Assembly: GCA_025361645.1 (NCBI GenBank)
Contig: JANYKI010000104.1
Location: forward strand, 1-50,880
Direction: 5' to 3'
DNA from: Methanothrix sp.
Lineage (GTDB): Archaea > Halobacteriota > Methanosarcinia > Methanotrichales > Methanotrichaceae
DNA: 50,880 bases
In this document: positions 12,727 to 21,580 of the stretch, piece by piece
How the letters are laid out: each line of letters opens with the position of its first letter
Numbering within the stretch: the stretch's first letter is position 1
Position numbers and translations under genes: made by a program
The notes under the pieces: model-generated
Databases searched by the model: none
What the model was told of the DNA's origin: nothing
The model's input: only the letters and a program-made list of their open reading frames with translations

Positions 12727-14046
12727 ATGTCTGAAGCTATTATGATAAAAGATGCCGTATGCTCTTTTTGCGGCTGCCTGTGCGACGATATTAATGTGGA
12801 GGTGGAAGACGGAAAGATTCAGAGGGTCAGGCACGCCTGCCGTCTGGGCTCCAGCAAAATCATGGGTCACGCGCGAATCGAAAGCCCCATGATTCGAAAG
12901 AACGGCGTGCTGGTGGCGGTAAGCTTCCAGGAAGCATACGACAAAGCCGCGAAGATCCTCCTAGCGGCAGCCAAACCCCTCCTGTACGGCTGGGCATCCA
13001 CGTCATGCGAGGCTGCCAAGAAGGGCATACTCCTGGCGGAGGAGGTAGGCGGCGTGCTCGACTCCACAGCCACGGTCTGCCACGGGCCGTCCGTGATAGG
13101 CATCGAGGAGAAGGGGCTACCCGGAGCAACTTTGGGCCAGGTAAAGAACCGGGCCGACACCATTGTCTTTTGGGGCTGCAATCCCGCGGAAGCTCACCCC
13201 AGACATTCTCTGCGCTACTCTTCCAATTCCTGCGGTAAATTCACGCAAGAGGGGCGCGAGGGCCGAAAGATCATCGTAGTAGATGTCCGCGAGACCAGGA
13301 CCTCCAAGAATGCTGACAAATTCATACGGATCAGCCCCGGCTCTGATTATGAGGTGATATCGGCGCTACGCATGCTTGTAGCCGGAAAAGGTGACAGCGT
13401 GCTTGACGAGGTGGGGGGCGTCCTCAAGGCCGATCTGGCCGATATTGCGGCTACACTGAAAGCTGCCAAGTTCGGGGCGGTCTTCTTTGGTCTGGGCATC
13501 ACTCACAGCCGGGGCCGGTACAAGAACATAGATAACGCCCTCTCCCTGGTGGCGGAGCTGAACAGCCATAGCAAATTTGTGATTATGCCCATGCGCGGAC
13601 ACTATAATGTAGGTGGAATCGGGCAGGTTCTGGCCTGGTCTTCCGGCTATCCCATGTCTGTAGACTTCACCAGGGGCGGGCCCTATTTCAATCCAGGCGA
13701 GACGTCTGCCTGCGATCTGCTGGCCCGAAGAGATGTCGATGCGGCGCTGATCATAGCCGCAGATGCCGTGTCCAACTTCCCTCGCGCCACAGCAAAAGCC
13801 CTCGCAGGTATCCCGGTCATTCAGATCGATCCTTATGAGAATCCTACGACGCTCCTCTCCGATGTGGTGATTCCATGCGCCATTGCCGGAGTGGAGGTGG
13901 AGGGCACAGCCTATCGCATGGACGGCCTGGCTTTGCGCCTCCGAAAGATGGTGGACAGTAGCTTTCCCAGCGATGAAGATATCCTGATGGGAATACTGGA
14001 GAGCGTGCATAAGCAGCGCCAAATGACGGCAAACGAGGGGGCTTAA
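12727..14046 (+). CDS. fwdB: Formylmethanofuran dehydrogenase subunit B (Mo/W catalytic subunit)
   Basis: Catalytic molybdopterin oxidoreductase subunit, 439 residues, reducing CO2 to formate in the first step of methanogenesis (or running in reverse in methylotrophic/aceticlastic metabolism). Cysteines 12, 15, 19 and 38 (CSFCGCLCDD...ACRLG) fit the [4Fe-4S] site, and Cys118 in TVCHGP is the expected metal ligand; it is cysteine, not selenocysteine. Whether the metal is tungsten (Fwd) or molybdenum (Fmd) cannot be told by eye. It is coupled to fwdD and fwdA. Confidence 0.94.
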   Translation: MSEAIMIKDAVCSFCGCLCDDINVEVEDGKIQRVRHACRLGSSKIMGHARIESPMIRKNGVLVAVSFQEAYDKAAKILLAAAKPLLYGWASTSCEAAKKGILLAEEVGGVLDSTATVCHGPSVIGIEEKGLPGATLGQVKNRADTIVFWGCNPAEAHPRHSLRYSSNSCGKFTQEGREGRKIIVVDVRETRTSKNADKFIRISPGSDYEVISALRMLVAGKGDSVLDEVGGVLKADLADIAATLKAAKFGAVFFGLGITHSRGRYKNIDNALSLVAELNSHSKFVIMPMRGHYNVGGIGQVLAWSSGYPMSVDFTRGGPYFNPGETSACDLLARRDVDAALIIAADAVSNFPRATAKALAGIPVIQIDPYENPTTLLSDVVIPCAIAGVEVEGTAYRMDGLALRLRKMVDSSFPSDEDILMGILESVHKQRQMTANEGA

Positions 14047-14050
14047 AGAG

Positions 14051-15757
14051 ATGATAATCAAAGGCGGAATTGTCTACGATCCGGCAAACGGCATCTATGG
14101 CGATGAGATGGACCTTTTTATTGATCAGGGCAGAATGGCCATGCAGGCCAAAGGAGAAGAGATAGATGCACGCGGCCTTTTAGTCATGCCGGGCGGCGTG
14201 GACGCACACTCCCACATTGCCGGCAAGAAGGTGAACACCGGCCGGATTATGAGGCCCGATGATGCACGACTGGGCACCGAGCCGCGAACGGCCGTCTGCC
14301 GGCCCTCGACTGGCTATACCGTTCCCAACTGCTATGCCATGGGCTACCGCTATGCCCGCATGGGCTACACCACCGCTTTCGAGGCGGCAACGCCCATCCT
14401 TGAGGCGCGCCATACCCATGAAGAGCTGGAGGAGATCCCCATCATCGACAAGGGGGCACTCACGCTGTTTGGCAACAACTGGCAAGTCATGGAGTGTGTG
14501 CGCGACAAAGACCTCACAAAGCTGGCCGCTTACGTGGCCTGGGGCCTGCGGGCCGCGCGCGGCTACGGCGTGAAGATTGTCAATCCCGGCGGAGGCGAGG
14601 CCTGGGGCTTTGGAGGCAATGTCAAGAGCCAGAATGATATTGTGCCAAACTTCGATGTAACGCCGGCGGAGATCATCGTGGGCCTGGCAAAGGCCAATGA
14701 GATGCTAAACCTTCCTCACTCCATTCATCTGCACTTCAATAACCTGGGAAAGCCCGGCAACTACACCACGGCTATCGAGACACTGGATCTGCTAAAGGAC
14801 ATCAAGCCCAGCCGCATGAGACAGGTCGTGCATGTGGCGCACATGCAGTTTTCCGCCTACGGAGGAACAAGCTGGCGGGACTTCGAGTCCAAGGCTTCCG
14901 TCATTGCCGACTACTTCAATTGCCACAACCACGCCACCATGGATATGGGGCAGCTGCTCTTTGGCAGCGCCACCACCATGACCGCTGATGCGCCCCTTGA
15001 GTACGGTAATGCCCGTCTCACTCATAATAAGTGGTCCAATCACGATATCGAGCTGGAGGAGTCAAGCGGTGTCGTGCCCATGACATACTTTAGAAAGATG
15101 CTGGTCAATGCCGTACAGTGGGCCATTGGCCTGGAGCTGGCTCTGCTGGTCAAAGATCCCTGGAAGGTGCTCATGACCACGGACCATCCCAACGGCAGCC
15201 CCTTTGTTAACTATCCTGAGGTCATTACATTGCTTATGAGCAAACCCAAGAGGGATGCGGAGATGGCCACGCTGCATGAGCAGGTCCCCAAGCGCACCAC
15301 ACTTGCCGGCATCGAGAGGGAGCTGGACTGGACGGACATCGCCATCATGACCCGCGCGGCGCCGGCGCGTGTCCTGGGATTGGATGACAAGGGACACCTG
15401 GGGCCGGGCGCTGACGGGGATGTGTCCATCTACAACCTGCGGCCTCTGGAAGTGGACACGAGCCTGGATCATGTCCTGGTTAAGAAAGCCCTGGCTAATG
15501 CCAAGTACACCATAAAGGGAGGAGTCGTCGTATCCAAAGAGGGCCAGATCCTGGCTACGCCGCCAGGCAGGACCTTCTGGGTGGATGCGGCTGTGCCGCA
15601 GGTGGACACTGACCGGCTCATGATTGATTTGGAGGAGAAGTTCGCCAAGTACTACAGCATTCAGATCGCCAACTATGCGGTGCAGGATGCATATCTCCCC
15701 CATGCGAAAGTAATTCGGGCGGGCCTTCTCATCGAGCCACTCCCGGAGGTGGCTTAG
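14051..15757 (+). CDS. fwdA: Formylmethanofuran dehydrogenase subunit A (amidohydrolase)
   Basis: A 568-residue metal-dependent amidohydrolase that condenses formate, delivered through an internal tunnel from FwdB, with methanofuran. His53 and His55 in GVDAHSHIAG are the first metal ligands, Lys175 in GYGVKIVNPG is the candidate carboxylated lysine, and MTTDHPNGSP supplies the late aspartate. It starts four bases after the fwdB stop and ends right before fwdC. A 466-residue antisense frame over this region is a GC-driven shadow. Confidence 0.95.
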   Translation: MIIKGGIVYDPANGIYGDEMDLFIDQGRMAMQAKGEEIDARGLLVMPGGVDAHSHIAGKKVNTGRIMRPDDARLGTEPRTAVCRPSTGYTVPNCYAMGYRYARMGYTTAFEAATPILEARHTHEELEEIPIIDKGALTLFGNNWQVMECVRDKDLTKLAAYVAWGLRAARGYGVKIVNPGGGEAWGFGGNVKSQNDIVPNFDVTPAEIIVGLAKANEMLNLPHSIHLHFNNLGKPGNYTTAIETLDLLKDIKPSRMRQVVHVAHMQFSAYGGTSWRDFESKASVIADYFNCHNHATMDMGQLLFGSATTMTADAPLEYGNARLTHNKWSNHDIELEESSGVVPMTYFRKMLVNAVQWAIGLELALLVKDPWKVLMTTDHPNGSPFVNYPEVITLLMSKPKRDAEMATLHEQVPKRTTLAGIERELDWTDIAIMTRAAPARVLGLDDKGHLGPGADGDVSIYNLRPLEVDTSLDHVLVKKALANAKYTIKGGVVVSKEGQILATPPGRTFWVDAAVPQVDTDRLMIDLEEKFAKYYSIQIANYAVQDAYLPHAKVIRAGLLIEPLPEVA

Positions 15758-16528
15758 ATGAGGACTATCACCATTACACCCAAGAAAGCATTCCGCATTT
15801 CCGTAGAGGCGGAAAACATATCTCCCGACAAATTTGCGTCCCTGAATATTGAACAGATAAAGAGCCTGACCGTCTGGCAGGGAAATCGCAAAATTATGCT
15901 CTCCGATCTCTTCACAGTAGAAGGCGATGATGCTCCGGCTAAAGCAGAGGAGACGACCATCAGGCTTGCGGGCGACTTCTTCCAGGTAAAGAGGATAGGA
16001 GAAGGCATGACTGCAGGGGTGGTCGAGGTGCAGGGAAGCATAGGGATGCACGCCGGCAACAACATGTTGGGTGGCCTTTTGAGCATTGCCGGAAATGCCG
16101 ACGACTGGCTGGCCAGAGAGATGCGCGGCGGCAAGGTTGTCGTCATGGGAAATGCCGGAAACTACGTAGGCGGCGGATACCGGGGCGAGAAGTGCGGCAT
16201 GCGCGGCGGAGAGATAGAGGTTAAGGGCAGCGCTGGAGCATACCTGGGCGAGCACCTGTGTGGGGGCAGCATTCGCATCGGCGGCGATGCGGGCGACTTT
16301 GCCGGAGCTGCCAATCAGGGCGGCACAATCTTCATCGGCGGCAGCACCTACCTGCCCGGCGCGGAGATGAGCAAAGGAACTATAACTGTAAAAGGAGAGG
16401 CCAAGGTTCTGCCCAGCTTCCTGAAGACCGAAATCGTAGAGGTTGATGGCCAGGCCTTCCAAAAGTATGCAGGTGACCTGGTAGATAGCGGCAAAGGCGA
16501 GCTTCTGGTGGGCATGGGGTCATCTTGA
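15758..16528 (+). CDS. fwdC: Formylmethanofuran dehydrogenase subunit C
   Basis: A 256-residue beta-helix subunit related to the C-terminal domain of glutamate synthase; it packs against FwdA and FwdB as scaffold. The second half is an array of short glycine repeats (GGKVVVMGNAGNYVGGGY, GGEIEVKGSAGAYLG, GGSIRIGGDAGDFAGA), each one coil of the helix. It directly abuts fwdA with no gap. The polyferredoxin subunits F and G are not in this operon, so electron-donor subunits must be encoded elsewhere. Confidence 0.94.
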   Translation: MRTITITPKKAFRISVEAENISPDKFASLNIEQIKSLTVWQGNRKIMLSDLFTVEGDDAPAKAEETTIRLAGDFFQVKRIGEGMTAGVVEVQGSIGMHAGNNMLGGLLSIAGNADDWLAREMRGGKVVVMGNAGNYVGGGYRGEKCGMRGGEIEVKGSAGAYLGEHLCGGSIRIGGDAGDFAGAANQGGTIFIGGSTYLPGAEMSKGTITVKGEAKVLPSFLKTEIVEVDGQAFQKYAGDLVDSGKGELLVGMGSS

Positions 16529-16585
16529 TAAATCGGGATGGAAATATGAGAGAACAAAGCAATTATTTTGAGGTGCTCTGACTTG

Positions 16586-17728
16586 ATGGATCGCAGCAAG
16601 GTTTTAGAGGTCTTGAGGGGATACGACCTCGATGATCTGCGAATCGGGATGATTGCATCCCATTCTGCCCTGGATACGGCAGACGGCGCAGTGGAGGAGA
16701 ATTTCAGGACGCTGGCGGTGTGCCAGGAGGGGCGAGAGAAGCCTTATGTCAAGTACTTCCGCGCCAACCGGGACAAATCGGGCAGGATTGTAAACGGCAT
16801 GATCGACGAGGTCATGATGCTCAAAAAGTTCTCGCAGATTTTAGAGCAGGAGAATCAGGATATTCTCAAGGAGAAGAACACTCTTTTCGTGCCCAACCGG
16901 TCGTTTACCTCTTACTGCGGTATTGATGCCGTGGAGGATCAGTTCCAGGTGCCTCTCCTGGGCTCGCGAAACTTGCTTCGTTCTGAGGAGCGCGGCGACA
17001 AGAGGGACTATTACTGGATACTGGAGAAGGCGGGGCTGCCTTATCCCGAGCCCATAGAGGCGGAGGATATCAATCAGCTGGTCATGGTCAAGCTGCCTCA
17101 TGCCGTAAAAACCCTGGAGAGGGGATTTTTCACAGCCGCCTCCTACGAGGAGTACTGCCAGAAGGCCGATACCCTTTTGCGCCAGAATGTGATCGATCAG
17201 GACGGAATTGAGCTGGCCAGAATTGAGCGCTACATCATAGGGCCCGTTTTTAATTTGGACTTCTTTTACTCGCCCATCAGCAAGGCAATCGAGCTGATCG
17301 GCATAGACTGGCGCTTCGAAACATCTTTAGACGGGCACTGCCGACTGCCCGCTCCCCAGCAGCTCACCCTCAACGATCGGCAGATCAACCCTGAGTATAC
17401 GGTCTGCGGTCATAACTCCGCCACCCTTCGCGAGTCGCTTTTGGAGAAGGCCTTCGTGCTGGCCGAGAAGTATGTGGAAGCGACGCAGGAGTACTATTCT
17501 CCCGGCATCATCGGGCCCTTCTGTCTGCAGACCTGTGTGGACAAGGACCTCAACTTCTACATCTACGACGTCGCTCCGCGCATCGGCGGCGGCACCAATG
17601 TGCACATGGCCGTCGGGCATCCCTATGGAAATGCCCTCTGGCGCACCAACATGTCCACGGGACGCAGGCTGGCGCGCGAGGTGCGCATAGCCCTGGAGAA
17701 CGACTGCCTGGAAAAGATTGTGACTTAA
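16586..17728 (+). CDS. purP: 5-formaminoimidazole-4-carboxamide ribonucleotide synthetase (PurP)
   Basis: An ATP-grasp ligase that in archaea uses free formate to formylate AICAR in purine synthesis, replacing folate-dependent PurH. The 380 residues show an N-terminal DLRIGMIASHSALDTADGA segment, LLGSRNLLRSEER, and the ATP-grasp end YDVAPRIGGGTNVHM. The ATG at 16586 is chosen over an upstream TTG because GAGGTG lies ten bases before it. It follows fwdC by 57 bases, so formate-handling enzymes are clustered. Paralogues of PurP exist whose exact substrate is unsure. Confidence 0.88.
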   Translation: MDRSKVLEVLRGYDLDDLRIGMIASHSALDTADGAVEENFRTLAVCQEGREKPYVKYFRANRDKSGRIVNGMIDEVMMLKKFSQILEQENQDILKEKNTLFVPNRSFTSYCGIDAVEDQFQVPLLGSRNLLRSEERGDKRDYYWILEKAGLPYPEPIEAEDINQLVMVKLPHAVKTLERGFFTAASYEEYCQKADTLLRQNVIDQDGIELARIERYIIGPVFNLDFFYSPISKAIELIGIDWRFETSLDGHCRLPAPQQLTLNDRQINPEYTVCGHNSATLRESLLEKAFVLAEKYVEATQEYYSPGIIGPFCLQTCVDKDLNFYIYDVAPRIGGGTNVHMAVGHPYGNALWRTNMSTGRRLAREVRIALENDCLEKIVT

Positions 17729-18144
17729 TGACTGGTACGATAGAACTGGGCGGAATAGAAGTTCCCAAGAAGCTCAACCGCACGGCCAAGAAGCTGGCTG
17801 CGGCGGGCGAGAAGCTGGTGCAGATCGCTCCGGCTATCTTGGAAAGCAAGGCATCCCAGCAGATGCTGGCCATCGCCAGGATGGGCATGCTGGACAAGGT
17901 GCTGGGCTATCTGGTGACCACGGACAAGAATGTGCACTTTGTCAGGCCGGGCATCGCCTGGGACAGCGTGCAGACCGTGCCCCTGGATGTAATCAATGAT
18001 GTGGTGTACGAGAACGAGTTTCACAACAACACTCTGAAGATCAAGGTGGGGGAACGGGCGGAGAAGATCATCTTCTACGACGACATGGACGGCATCAAGT
18101 TCTATCAATATATCAAGCATATTAAGTTCTGTTCAGGAAGATAA
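17728..18144 (+). CDS. Small PH-like domain protein
   Basis: A 138-residue protein with a helical N-terminal half (KKLNRTAKKLAAAGEKL) followed by a region whose strand pattern fits a bacterial/archaeal PH-like fold: KNVHFVRPGIAWDSVQTVPLD, NTLKIKVGERAEKIIFYD and a final helix GIKFYQYIKHI. Such domains often sense membranes or partner proteins, but no function can be assigned. Its ATG shares one base with the purP stop (TAATG), so it is translationally coupled to purP. Its 3' end overlaps the convergent vapC by 23 bases. Confidence 0.7.
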   Translation: MTGTIELGGIEVPKKLNRTAKKLAAAGEKLVQIAPAILESKASQQMLAIARMGMLDKVLGYLVTTDKNVHFVRPGIAWDSVQTVPLDVINDVVYENEFHNNTLKIKVGERAEKIIFYDDMDGIKFYQYIKHIKFCSGR

Positions 18145-18502
18145 CGTCATCTTGTCCTTTGAAGTCGCTGTCCCCGGTCAACACGCTGGCGGCTTCACGC
18201 CTTGCCGTAGCGTAGACGATTGAGTCTCCCAATCCCCATTTGAGCCTATGCCTGATCCTGGCGGCTTCGACTGCGATCTCTTCATCCACATCGATCAGGA
18301 GGCAGCGCTCTTTCATGGCGGCCTTCTTCTCTTCAGCGATTCTTTCATCGTAAACGTGGAGGATCCAGCGATAGACCTCCGCCAGATTGACTGTGCTGAT
18401 TATGAGGTCCTGGTCGTCATCCAGATAGCCCATGACCACCTTCCCTGCGTCACTGCCCTGGAAAAACTCGATCCAAGCCCAGGAGTCAATCAAAACGGTC
18501 AA
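18122..18502 (-). CDS. vapC: VapC-type PIN-domain toxin
   Basis: A 126-residue PIN-domain ribonuclease. The four acidic residues are in place: Asp6 (VLIDSWAW), Glu42 (NLAEVYRW), Asp93 (GLGDSIVYATA) and Asp111 (LTGDSDF). The open frame runs back to 18613, but the family N-terminus begins at the TTG at 18502, which overlaps the antitoxin gene by 17 bases; this coupling is usual for vapBC. VapC toxins cut tRNA or rRNA and are held inactive by the bound antitoxin. Its end overlaps the convergent PH-like gene. Confidence 0.85.
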   Translation of the reverse strand: MTVLIDSWAWIEFFQGSDAGKVVMGYLDDDQDLIISTVNLAEVYRWILHVYDERIAEEKKAAMKERCLLIDVDEEIAVEAARIRHRLKWGLGDSIVYATARREAASVLTGDSDFKGQDDVIFLNRT

Positions 18503-18680
18503 TCTCTTCCCTCCGGAAGGATTCAAGCTTGGGCAGGCTGCCAAAATGCGATTTATCCATGCGCTTTGCCTTTTTGAAGAGGTAGCGGATGACCTCGTCA
18601 TAAGACTTGGCATCGATTTCCTTCTTCAGCCGGTCAAGCATCTGCTGAACATCGTCTTTGACCTGGATAGTAGTAGACAT
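18486..18680 (-). CDS. vapB: VapB-type antitoxin
   Basis: A 64-residue protein starting MSTTIQVKDDVQQMLDRLKK, a ribbon-helix-helix type DNA-binding N-terminus, with a basic/acidic C-terminal tail (SFRREEIDRFD) fitted to bind the toxin groove. It precedes and overlaps the PIN toxin. It likely represses its own promoter, which would lie in the AT-rich 46 bases before the start (TTATAAGTTTATAAT, shared with the divergent TudS-like gene). Confidence 0.82.
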   Translation of the reverse strand: MSTTIQVKDDVQQMLDRLKKEIDAKSYDEVIRYLFKKAKRMDKSHFGSLPKLESFRREEIDRFD

Positions 18681-18726
18681 GCTATAGCATTAAGTTATTA
18701 TAAGTTTATAATCTTATTGACTTGAG

Positions 18727-19245
18727 ATGACATCCACCACAAAACCGGGCGAAAGTAGGGATAAAGGCTGCACCCAGGAAGAGAAAGAGATCACCGTCGC
18801 GGCCCACTGCCTGCTTAACCCTCTGACGCGAGTGAAGGGGCTCGCACCAGTGCCTTTTCGGCCCGAGGGCCCCACGGTTCAGCTTCCTTGCCCGGAGGCG
18901 CTCTACCTGGGCCTGGAGCGCTGGGCTGTTACCCGAAACCAGCTCGACGTGCCCCAGTTCCGCCGCTTCTGCCGCGACTTGATCGAAGACTACGTGGACC
19001 TCTTAGAGATGCTGGCCCGAGAGGGCGCGCGCCTCTGCATCGTGGGAGTGGCGGGCAGCCCCAGTTGCGGCGTTATTACTACGAGCAGCGGCTACACGGG
19101 CGGACTGCCGTGCGTAGCCGAGCACGCGCGCGTGGCCGGGCGGGGAGTGTTCATGGAGGAACTGCTGGAGGAACTGGAGCGGCGAAATGTTCCGTTCCAA
19201 TCTGAAGAGGTCGGCAAGAAAGAAGACACTGGCAGCGATTCCTGA
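18727..19245 (+). CDS. TudS-related putative desulfidase (DUF523-like)
   Basis: A 172-residue protein of the TudS-related (DUF523/CD3072-like) group. Cys28 (AHCLLNP), Cys55 (LPCPEAL) and Cys114 (SPSCGV) are spaced like the three cluster ligands of thiouracil desulfidase TudS, which binds a [4Fe-4S] cluster whose free iron takes sulfur from thiolated uracil. Substrate here is unknown. It stands alone, divergent from vapBC and facing the HEPN gene. A second, broken copy lies at 29341-29590, about 10 kb away, so the two copies flank the accessory island. Confidence 0.75.
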   Translation: MTSTTKPGESRDKGCTQEEKEITVAAHCLLNPLTRVKGLAPVPFRPEGPTVQLPCPEALYLGLERWAVTRNQLDVPQFRRFCRDLIEDYVDLLEMLAREGARLCIVGVAGSPSCGVITTSSGYTGGLPCVAEHARVAGRGVFMEELLEELERRNVPFQSEEVGKKEDTGSDS

Positions 19246-19270
19246 GCGGAGGAGGGGGTTCAAACGGGAT

Positions 19271-20746
19271 TTAGATCAGTTCCGTTCGCTCAAATTTTAA
19301 ATCCTTGCTGCTAATATATATTCCATGATAATCAAAAAATTTCAGGAATATTTTATCGAGGAAGTCTACCAGGAAGAAATATTCGTATTTGGGTCCCTGC
19401 AAAGGTTTACAAACGGCCTTTTGCTTATCCGTTGCAGTCTCACAATAGAATTTTCCGGTATGGATTAGGCTATCTCTGCAATATATAAATAGCGAAAGAT
19501 CCTCTCGTGGTATAAAGTTTATAGATCTGCAAAGGCTATTAACTGCTTGTCTAAAAGACACTCGATTGAGACATGCGAGTCTCTTTTGATTGCTCTTGCA
19601 ACATAGCCTGTCTAAGGTACTGTCTTCTATCTGACTGCTTAGAGTTTCGCGAATCCCTTTGCATAATGGATCAAGAAACGTTTCAAAACGTTCATTTTCC
19701 ATAATATACTCTTTTATAGAGGCATCGGACGTTGTTAGGAACACATCCTTGAGCATTTCCATAGCTACTGCAAGTTTAACACCTCTTGTCTGGAGGTAAT
19801 TACCTTCGGCTTTGCCCTCAAGGTATGCATCAATAACGCCTCGATTTAAATTATACGAATCTCGCCTCTTCAGATAAATTGGATATGCATTTTCAATAAA
19901 ATTCTTAAATTCATTTCGTCCCTGTATGCGATGGTCAATGACAGGTGTCGGGCAATATGGCCTTGTGATTCTAGAAGAATGCGTTCGAGAAATCAATTTA
20001 CCTTCATAGTTATAGAGATTGTAGTAGATCCACTGAATTTTAGTTCCCCTTGCGATCGATAATAAGTAGCATAAATTATCAATCATTTTTAATATTATTT
20101 CTAAATCTTTGCAATCAGATAGTGTTGTTTCGATCTCACAAGTTACATCTGTATCTTTTAAGGTTCGAAGGCGCATCGTTATTTTATCATATTCACTCAG
20201 TTTTTTGATATTTAGAGTGGTACCTCCTTCAATATTTATTGGCAGAACGGAAAAGTTACGGCTGCAAACGTTTTTTCCATCTGAAATAGTATCTCCTTCT
20301 GTCCCTGAAAACTCGAAGTTCGTTATTCCAAAATTTATTTTGCTAACGTTATCTCCCCCCACCATCTGAACTGATATATGTCTCCAGAGAATTGACTCCC
20401 AAGATCCTGACCGGCCTGGTGGAATTTCTGGCAAATAATTAATTTTATTTATAGCGTTATTTGCTGTAACTTTATAACCTTCTAATGTTGTCCCCTCGAA
20501 ACGAGATTCTGAAAGATCTGGTAGAAATTGAACAGATGAAAAATCACAAAGTATGATGACATCACCATTATTTAATTGTCCCGCTTCAAACTGGCAGTCC
20601 AATTTATATTCTCCCTTTAGAGTCAGTTCTCCATGACCATAGTATTGTGCGATGCAAGTCCCATAGTGCGTTAATAGGCTGCGATTAGGATCAGGGCTTC
20701 CGTTATCTTCCGATATATTTTGGTTGGGACTCAGTGAGATAATCAT
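19271..20746 (-). CDS. HEPN-domain (ApeA-like) putative defence RNase
   Basis: A 491-residue protein with a beta-rich N-terminal half (LTLKGEYKLDCQFEAG and later strands) and a helical C-terminal half carrying the HEPN signature R-x4-H in CRDSLIHTG (Arg424, His429). This layout, including the middle YLLSIARGTKI helix, fits the ApeA-like HEPN group of antiphage RNases. Function is inferred from architecture. The ATG at 20746 is used; an in-frame TTG at 20791 would add 15 residues, and neither has a clear Shine-Dalgarno. AT-rich relative to its repeat-laden surroundings. Confidence 0.6.
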   Translation of the reverse strand: MIISLSPNQNISEDNGSPDPNRSLLTHYGTCIAQYYGHGELTLKGEYKLDCQFEAGQLNNGDVIILCDFSSVQFLPDLSESRFEGTTLEGYKVTANNAINKINYLPEIPPGRSGSWESILWRHISVQMVGGDNVSKINFGITNFEFSGTEGDTISDGKNVCSRNFSVLPINIEGGTTLNIKKLSEYDKITMRLRTLKDTDVTCEIETTLSDCKDLEIILKMIDNLCYLLSIARGTKIQWIYYNLYNYEGKLISRTHSSRITRPYCPTPVIDHRIQGRNEFKNFIENAYPIYLKRRDSYNLNRGVIDAYLEGKAEGNYLQTRGVKLAVAMEMLKDVFLTTSDASIKEYIMENERFETFLDPLCKGIRETLSSQIEDSTLDRLCCKSNQKRLACLNRVSFRQAVNSLCRSINFIPREDLSLFIYCRDSLIHTGKFYCETATDKQKAVCKPLQGPKYEYFFLVDFLDKIFLKFFDYHGIYISSKDLKFERTELI

Positions 20747-20860
20747 ATGCTGTCGAGATTTATTGGAAGAATAAATGCTTGTTGGTCTCAATTACTAAGA
20801 TAACAACTGATAAATAATAGTTCAGAACTCACTTTATCGAATGACACATCTCATGGAGCT

Positions 20861-21120
20861 CCGAACTGGAGCGCCTGCCCTGAAGTGAGGGCCGGCCCGG
20901 TGGGCAGCCCACGAGCGGACCAGCGACGGTCAAGAGATTATCATGCACTTTTAGGATAGGGTAATGGGTCAAATGTCCCTGACAAAAAGTCTTTGTGCGT
21001 CCTTTGTGAGCTTCGTGATCTTTGTGGTTGGGTTCGTTCGTCGTCGCTTTGCAGATAGCAGCTAATAGTAACCGAAGACTTGAAAGTTGCATGGAGACCG
21101 CGCCAGCAGAAATAATGCTC
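20861..21120 (+). repeat. Composite island repeat, copy A
   Basis: It consists of a GC-rich module (CCGGCCCGGTGGGCAGCCCA, then CGAGCGGACCAGCGACGGTC; 20861-20946) followed by an AT-richer module (TTTTAGGATAGGGTAATGGG to GCATGGAGACC, 20949-21100). Copies recur across 20.8-29.3 kb between gene modules. Frames through it are broken between copies, so it is non-coding. Together with copies B and C it forms a head-to-tail array with a period near 315 bases. Confidence 0.8.
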
Positions 21121-21420
21121 ACCTGGCCTCCTGCGCCCGTACCGAGTGCGCAGGCGGGCCCCGAGCCCGAGAGACACTCTGGTGCGAGGCCCGGCCCGGA
21201 GGAGCAGCCCGCCCTCGCCAAGGTAGCCCACGGGCGGGCCAGCGACAGTCAAGGAATGGTCATGCGCTTTTAGGATAGGGTAATGGGTCAAATGTCCCCA
21301 CAAATGTCTTTGTGCGTCCTTTGTAAGCTTCGTGATCTTTGTGGTTGGATTCGTTTGCTGCCGGTCAGCAAAACTGGGGATAATAGTAACCACAGACGGA
21401 ATGCTGCTTGCAGACCATCG
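21121..21420 (+). repeat. Composite island repeat, copy B
   Basis: GC module (CCGAGCCCGAGAGACACTCT, then AGGCCCGGCCCGGAGGAGCA) to about 21260, then the AT module starting TTTTAGGATAGGG at 21268. It differs from copy A mainly at the far end, where the sequence TAATAGTAACCACAGACGGA replaces TAATAGTAACCGAAGACTTG; copy F shares that variant. Confidence 0.8.
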
Positions 21421-21530
21421 AGCCGAAACATCGCTTATCCGGCCACCCCCGCCCAGACGCGAGCGCGCGCTGCCGGGCCCCCGAGCCAGAGCGGCACCGC
21501 CAGGAGCGAGGGGCCGGCCCCGGAGATGAT
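21421..21530 (+). repeat. Composite island repeat, copy C (GC module only)
   Basis: GC-rich segment with CCACCCCCGCCCAGACGCGA and CCGAGCCAGAGCGGCACCGC. It lies directly before the Fic gene and closes the A-B-C tandem array. Confidence 0.7.
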
Positions 21531-21580
21531 CGATGCTCTAGAAAATGAGAAATAGTTTGCAGACTAACTAAAAGATCATA

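Noticed and set aside
12727-14046. Selenocysteine in FwdB
   Set aside because: The active-site codon in TVCHGP is cysteine, and no in-frame TGA is present.
13366-14061. A 231-residue minus-strand frame
   Set aside because: Antisense to fwdB with no recognisable motif.
15062-16462. A 466-residue open frame on the minus strand
   Set aside because: It lies antisense to fwdA and fwdC, whose protein sequences are strongly conserved; it has no known domain and arises from GC-biased codon use.
20829-21393. Minus-strand frames with TTKITKLTKDAQ-like peptides
   Set aside because: This is the type of spurious peptide produced by CTTTGTG-type intergenic repeats in many genomes; not a gene.
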